This document shows positions 59,018 to 64,000 of a stretch of DNA of 64,000 bases, in pieces. The notes beneath the pieces are model-generated. The model saw only the letters and a program-made list of their open reading frames with translations, had not been told where the DNA came from and ran no database searches. Position 1 is the first letter of the stretch, and every line of letters begins with the position of its first letter. The translations under genes and the position numbers were made by a program. The stretch is from Ostrinia nubilalis (Eukaryota; Arthropoda; Insecta; Lepidoptera; Crambidae). The DNA is taken from the NCBI RefSeq assembly GCF_963855985.1, contig NC_087100.1:1957001-2021000 (forward strand). The letters are read 5' to 3'.

Positions 59018-61459
59018 ATGTCAGTTGAACTGTCATTTATGATGGAACGGTTAGAGAACTGTCAATTTGATCTTGCGTCAAGGATAGAAAAAGCGAAGAC
59101 GAATTTCAAAAAAAGTCCGAAAGATCGTTTGACCAAAGAGTATTTGGAGGGAAGGTTGGAACTTCTTGAAGGTTTGTGGAATGAATTTTTGTTGGGTCAT
59201 AGGGAATTGTTGCGCACTACGGAACCTAAAATATTATCCGAGTCGACCTATATGCAAAACGAGACCTATGACAAAACGGAAGATTGTTATATCGATTTTA
59301 AGTGTAAATTGAAAGGGGGTTTAACTAAATTCGTTATAATCCCAAGTTCGTCCAACAATGATTCCAACCAGCCCACGGTACAGGCGCCTAATGTCAAACT
59401 TCCAAAGGTGAATATTCCGGTCTTTTCGGGCAAGTACTCGGAATGGAACACGTTCCGAGACTTATTCCAGTCTCTAATCCATTCCAACAAAACTTTAGGA
59501 AACGCACAAAAATTACTTTATTTGAAAGGGTATTTACAAGGTGAAGCCGAGCAACTTTTGTGCAACATCCCAATTACCGATAGCAATTACGAGCAATGTT
59601 GGCGTTTGTTGGATGAGAGATACAACAACAAAAGATACATTTGTCATCACATCTTGAAGAGACTACTAAGCCAAAAAAATGTCACTTGTGAGTCGGCTAG
59701 TGGTTTGAAAGGTTTGATGGACACCACGAATGATTGTTTGTCATCTCTGTCTAACATTGGCATAGATACGAGTACCTGGGACGTGCTGGTAATTCATATA
59801 ATAACTTTGAAGTTGGACCTTGAATCAAAAAGGCAATGGGAATTTAGCATCATGGATAACAACTCTAGTGAGCTACCTACTTACGGTCAATTCGAGGAAT
59901 TTCTTAAGAACCGATACCGCGCCCTTGAGTTTTTGAGTTCAGAGTCCAAACCAATTCCTAACAAAACCTTGCCTATTAGTCAAATTAAAACCATGCACGT
60001 TACCACATTAGTCTGTCCCTTTTGTAAGAAGGAGCACAAATTAAGCACATGTCAGGCGTTTAGGGATACGTCAGTGGAATTACGTCGCGAATTTGTTGCA
60101 TGTCACAATGTTTGCTTTTGTTGTCTCGGAAATAATCACTCTGCCAAATTCTGCCACAGCAAATACAAGTGTCGCATATGCAAGAGGAAGCACCACGCTC
60201 TGCTGCATCCTACGAACAAGATTGCTCAGGAACCCCAAAACGGGGAGGCTACGGCTGATACCAAGAAAGTTGGTGCTGTTATTTCCTGCACGTCTACAAG
60301 AAGCACTGTGGATTGTAGCCAGGTATTGCTAGCGACGGCACTTGTTGATACGGTTTCTAAACACGGCCAAACTTACACGATTCGTTCTTTACTGGATCAA
60401 GGATCCCAATCCTCTTTTATTACGGAGGCCATGGTTCAATTATTGGGGTTGAAGAAGATTCCAGCTAAAGTGCAGATAGTAGGAGTAGGTGGCACGAACG
60501 GGCTCACGACAAAGTCGATGGTAGAAGTAAAAATAGTATCACGAGTCGATCCGAACTTTATTGCAACAGTGAAAGCTTACGTACTAGGGTCCATCACAAC
60601 GCTTTTACCTAACCGAAAAATAAGAGCGGAGGAATGGAAGGAACTTGAGGACATTGTACTCGCGGATCCGAGCTATTATACTTCTAACAGTGTAGATTTG
60701 TTGTTGGGGTCAGAAGTATACAGCCGGGTAATTCAAAACGGAGTCATCAAGGGACCGCTTGGTTCACCACTTGCTCAGTGTTCGTCACTGGGGTGGATTC
60801 TGTCTGGTGTCGTTAACACGCCGATGAAGCCCTCTGAAACAATAAAAGTGATGCACTGTAGTGTGAAGGATAATCAGCTTCAAAGAAAATGTCGTAAGCT
60901 AGAAGATGACATTCCGTTGCCAAAGGAACGAACATGTACAGAAGATCAAAAGACACGTGAAGGATACTTTACCAGAACTACTTATAGAGATGACACTGGC
61001 CGATACAATGAGCGTCTCCCGGTGAAGAATGAAGTTCCCGATGTGAAGGATTCCTGGAAAACACCTGAAAGAAGAACGTATTCATTAGAACGAAGACTGA
61101 AGAACGGCGATCTGAAACAGAAATACACAGAGGTTACTAGTGAATATGTTGACATGAATTTGGATCACGGTGAGGATTCTCCAACGGCGGCTGAGAAGAT
61201 ACTGTCAGACTTTTATGTGGACGATCTCATGATGGGTTGTGAACCTATCGATCAGGGGATTCAACTTTACAAGCGAATGGATATGATGTTAGGTAAAGAA
61301 GGGTCTGAGTTACAAAAGTTGACTACTAACAATGAAGACTTGGTAAAGACAATGAAAGAGGGTGGTAAAGTAATTCAAGAGAAAGGAAACGAAGAAGGTC
61401 TGAAAAGGAAAACTGATGGGAAAAAAGAAAAGTGGTGGTATTACCTGGAACCGAAGTGA
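59018..61459 (+). CDS. BEL/Pao gag-protease polyprotein with remnant RT
   Basis: 813 codons from ATG. Residues about 1-310 form the gag region, with the conserved LPKVNIPVFSGKYSEWNTFR and DERYNNKRYI blocks. Cys/His zinc-knuckle-like clusters start at CPFC (residue 333) and run through CFCC, KFCH and CRICKRKHHALLHP. The aspartic protease motif is LLDQGSQSSFI (D460). A GPLGSPLAQCSSLGWILSG linker leads into a shortened pol. After YTEVTSEYVDMN the frame jumps to AAEKILSDFYVDDLMMG (YVDD at 733-736), so the front of the RT domain is deleted in frame. After NNEDLVK the tail is lysine-rich and unlike pol. Capsid-forming and protease functions could survive. Polymerase cannot. Confidence 0.9.
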   Translation: MSVELSFMMERLENCQFDLASRIEKAKTNFKKSPKDRLTKEYLEGRLELLEGLWNEFLLGHRELLRTTEPKILSESTYMQNETYDKTEDCYIDFKCKLKGGLTKFVIIPSSSNNDSNQPTVQAPNVKLPKVNIPVFSGKYSEWNTFRDLFQSLIHSNKTLGNAQKLLYLKGYLQGEAEQLLCNIPITDSNYEQCWRLLDERYNNKRYICHHILKRLLSQKNVTCESASGLKGLMDTTNDCLSSLSNIGIDTSTWDVLVIHIITLKLDLESKRQWEFSIMDNNSSELPTYGQFEEFLKNRYRALEFLSSESKPIPNKTLPISQIKTMHVTTLVCPFCKKEHKLSTCQAFRDTSVELRREFVACHNVCFCCLGNNHSAKFCHSKYKCRICKRKHHALLHPTNKIAQEPQNGEATADTKKVGAVISCTSTRSTVDCSQVLLATALVDTVSKHGQTYTIRSLLDQGSQSSFITEAMVQLLGLKKIPAKVQIVGVGGTNGLTTKSMVEVKIVSRVDPNFIATVKAYVLGSITTLLPNRKIRAEEWKELEDIVLADPSYYTSNSVDLLLGSEVYSRVIQNGVIKGPLGSPLAQCSSLGWILSGVVNTPMKPSETIKVMHCSVKDNQLQRKCRKLEDDIPLPKERTCTEDQKTREGYFTRTTYRDDTGRYNERLPVKNEVPDVKDSWKTPERRTYSLERRLKNGDLKQKYTEVTSEYVDMNLDHGEDSPTAAEKILSDFYVDDLMMGCEPIDQGIQLYKRMDMMLGKEGSELQKLTTNNEDLVKTMKEGGKVIQEKGNEEGLKRKTDGKKEKWWYYLEPK

Positions 61460-62164
61460 AGATGTATACCGCTACAAGGTCGACGTGCAGACCTACGGAG
61501 CTCCTGAAACAAAAAGGAAGGTTAAAATAAAAAAAGGATAGTACGCTTGAGAAACGCTATGGGTATTCAACAACAGTAGAGATACAGAAGGCTATGGGTT
61601 GTATTGCATGCCAATCTGAGAACTTTAGTGCTGATGTTGAAAGGTAAAACGAAAATTGATACTTACCCATCGTAGTTTTCTCCGGTTCTTGAATACGTTT
61701 CCCGTTGTAAACAACATGTTGCGATTTGGTTGGAGACTTGTAAGAATCACAGCTTCATGAACGTCGTAAGGGAAAGAAAGAAGTGGACTACCTATGCAAA
61801 TTCCTCAACCTAACAGTTGATGATTTAGTTGTCATAAAGGAGGACAACTAGCTACGGGTCTTGGCTCAGTGGCAGGGTGATTGTGGTCCATCCCGGTAAC
61901 GACGATGATAGAGTTGTTAGTTTCAAGGTTTTAAGATTTGGTCTCCTTCCTAAGGCTAAATAATTTTAGTTTATTTAGTTTTAAGTTTATTGAAAATGTT
62001 TTTGTTATTTTACGGTACAATGGTTTTTTACATGGTTTATTTTATTTTTATTGTTGGTGTGTACCGTAACCTGTTTCATGGTGGGCGATATGTTCGCAAT
62101 TTAAAGTTTCATTTGGTTGTTTTTCCTGTTGTTAAGGACCTAGGACGGTCCTTGGTGGGCGATA
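61460..62164 (+). pseudogene. Degraded integrase end and 3' untranslated part of the element
   Basis: Only the integrase C-terminal block can be read, broken by stops. The GGTGGGCGATATGT motif occurs twice (62082 and 62157), the second directly before the 3' LTR. Confidence 0.7.
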
Positions 62165-62412
62165 TGTATAAACCTTCCATGAAACTTGTTTGTGTTATTT
62201 GCCGAGAGATGTCACTGCTCTTTGAGACGCGTAAAGCTGTACCGCGGTGTCCAGATTTTTTTCCCTGGCTTTATATACCTGGAGTATTTTGACATCTGTG
62301 AACCTTTGACAACCTTTGAGAACCATTGACAACCTGTGTCAAGCAATAAATTGTCACCTAAATATTGACGTCTTATTTAAACCTAGATAAGAGTCCCTTA
62401 AGTGCGCCGAGA
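62165..62412 (+). repeat. 3' LTR, truncated at its right end
   Basis: Identical in extent to the 5' LTR without its insertion up to GTGCGCCGAGA, then jumps into the 590-bp repeat. The terminal 18 bp (ending TTTATTCA) are missing. Confidence 0.88.
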
Positions 62413-63002
62413 CTCGAATGAATAATTTGACCTGGATTTGCCTTTGTTAATATGATCTTTGTCACGAGGTCGTCTTTCGTCGGACACAAATGCATGATCA
62501 AACTGCATTCGAAGTATGCAACACGATACTTCAATGAGTAATGTAACAGCAAATTATAGGAAAACAGATCTATTTGCAACTGTATAAAGTACATTTTACT
62601 TGCACGTAATTTATTAATTGATAGCTAAAATCAAATTCTTTCTCATAACAATATAATTGACACGAAACAATCGATGTTTTTGCAATACGATTAACGCCCC
62701 CAATTACGTGGCCAACACTTGAGTAGAAAATTATCTATCGAGTATGTACATTGTACAATTATAAACAATAACCACTACATAATTATATTCTTGCAATTAA
62801 TTCATCAATCAAGTGCCCCGCTTAACTTTCATAACATCGCTCAAAGATATCATGCGATTTTAAATCTTAATACAATGACGTGAAAGTTCAGTTTGTAACA
62901 CTACAAATGATAGTACAGAGCCATCTGGTGTTGAAGTTATGATAATCGCTTGAATGGAACTAAGGGCCTTCTATGTGTTAATAAAGCTTTATTTAAACCC
63001 AT
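62413..63002 (+). repeat. 590-bp direct repeat, right copy
   Basis: Same start and end points as 57057-57646. After it the sequence continues as AATACATAAAATT, presumably the original right flank. Confidence 0.92.
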
Positions 63003-64000
63003 AATACATAAAATTAAAACAGCGAATAGTTTGATTCGACATTTATTCATTACTATCAAAACATTCGCAACTATTTATGTCTAATAACAATATATACAAC
63101 GAAAATAAATTCGAAACAGAGTTGCAACGGAAATCGACGCAAGCGCATATTGCAAAAACTGAGTTCCGAAAATCCTATCGACAACATGGCTCGATACGAC
63201 TCCGTCACAGCTCTGGGTCTCCGCTAGGCTCTATTCGTCTCGATCACTCATTAGGAAAGGGAGTGAGACGGACAGAGCTCAGTATACACAGGTTGAATGG
63301 AATCGTATATCGTAAAATTCATTGAATGTATCTAAAACCACGATTTTTAATGCATCCTGTATAAAAATAGTTATGCGGCGTAGACATGTCATATTGACAA
63401 CCAAAAATATACATAGGAACATCAAAATACATATTTTCCACCTAAAAATAACAATGCATGGTCCAATTTCGAATGTATAAAAAGAAGTAGAAAATATTGT
63501 ACAAATGACTGGCTTATAATTGGCAAGTGGCATTATTTACATAAATAACAATACATTATCTAAACAATTAGGATTATAATAATAATCTGCTGGATGTCAA
63601 CTTAAATAGATTGCACTACTTACTGGGTTTTTATGTACAAATATATAAATATGCGAGCCAAATCAGTATGTTACTCTCTCAATGTGTGATGCTTATTAAT
63701 TCCATTTAGGATAAAAAAACAATACATAGTACATTTACAAGTCATATGGCGCTTAGAATATGATGCTATATCATAAGATAAAATAATATGTAGAGCAGTA
63801 TTGGCTACAATAAAATGGCAGTAACTTACCTTACGAATTTTAAGTAGATAATAAAATAATATAAGAAGAAATACATTAAGTATTGCCAATAATACTGGAA
63901 GATGAACTATGATATGACTCGACAACAGCAACATTTAGGTACGGACGACCACACATTGAACACAACATTGTGTAGTTAACACTTATGTAATTTTGCAACA
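63003..64000. other. AT-rich intergenic DNA
   Basis: No gene, RNA or element recognised. The open frames at 63077-63325 and 63671-63934 have no recognisable protein and no supporting signals. Confidence 0.5.

Larger units (their letters stand above)
57647..62412 (+). mobile_element. BEL/Pao LTR retroelement, pol-deleted
   Basis: 5' LTR 57647-58332 (266 bp once its inserted retroposon and one duplication are discounted). Primer-binding segment TGGTCCTTCGAGCCGGAT at 58333, the sequence typical of BEL elements. Gag-protease ORF 59018-61459. Degraded integrase end at about 61810-61935 (LTVDDLVVIKEDN, then VIVVHPGNDDDRVVSFKV). Purine-rich GGTGGGCGATA before the 3' LTR at 62165-62412. Most of RT, RNase H and integrase are missing, so the element is non-autonomous. 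The 3' LTR lacks the last 18 bp of the 5' LTR. Confidence 0.9.

Noticed and set aside
63077..63325. 82-codon frame MSNNNIYNENKFE...
   Set aside because: No recognisable domain, start context or splice partners.

Overview
The window is nuclear DNA of an insect, almost certainly a moth or butterfly. It is AT-rich, its genes are split by long introns, and it is crowded with Lep1-type Helitrons (A|TC...CTAG|T, with the hairpin-forming GGCGAAGC-GCGGGCGGAAAGCTAG end). Small hAT, piggyBac and Harbinger-like elements and RTE- and Jockey-type LINE pieces are also common. Three protein-coding genes can be read exon by exon.

(1) 2625-36924, plus strand: the last ten coding exons (547 codons plus stop) of the DEAH-box splicing helicase Dhx38/PRP16. 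The 5' part lies before the window. (2) 40667-53106, minus strand: a complete eight-exon gene for AUP1, a lipid-droplet/ER protein with an acyltransferase-like domain, a CUE domain and a G2BR-like tail (372 aa). It is convergent with Dhx38. (3) 54381-56186, plus strand: an intronless 601-aa mucolipin channel (Trpml), divergent from AUP1 across about 1.27 kb. Downstream, 57647-62412 holds a BEL/Pao LTR retroelement with an open gag-protease frame and a collapsed pol. It is flanked by 590-bp direct repeats and carries a poly(A) retroposon in its 5' LTR.

The outstanding feature is that both multi-exon genes contain repeated tandem copies of their own exons. Dhx38 has two copies of its first exon here, four of the third, two of the fifth, six of the sixth, and two plus fragments of the ninth. 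AUP1 has four copies of exon 6 and three of the CUE exon. Most copies keep splice donors, many keep open frames, and some are frame-preserving cassettes. One 2.45-kb block in Dhx38 is duplicated almost perfectly.

The introns form a layered transposon record. They include a 1.2-kb element with 420-bp inverted repeats, CACAGTG ends and a 5-bp TCCTG duplication (Transib-like), a tandem pair of 202-bp palindromes, a piggyBac-like element nested in another element, and two different hAT elements sharing one target site with an empty version of that site in a neighbouring duplicate. All calls come from reading the sequence. Family names rest on remembered protein motifs and element termini, not on searches.
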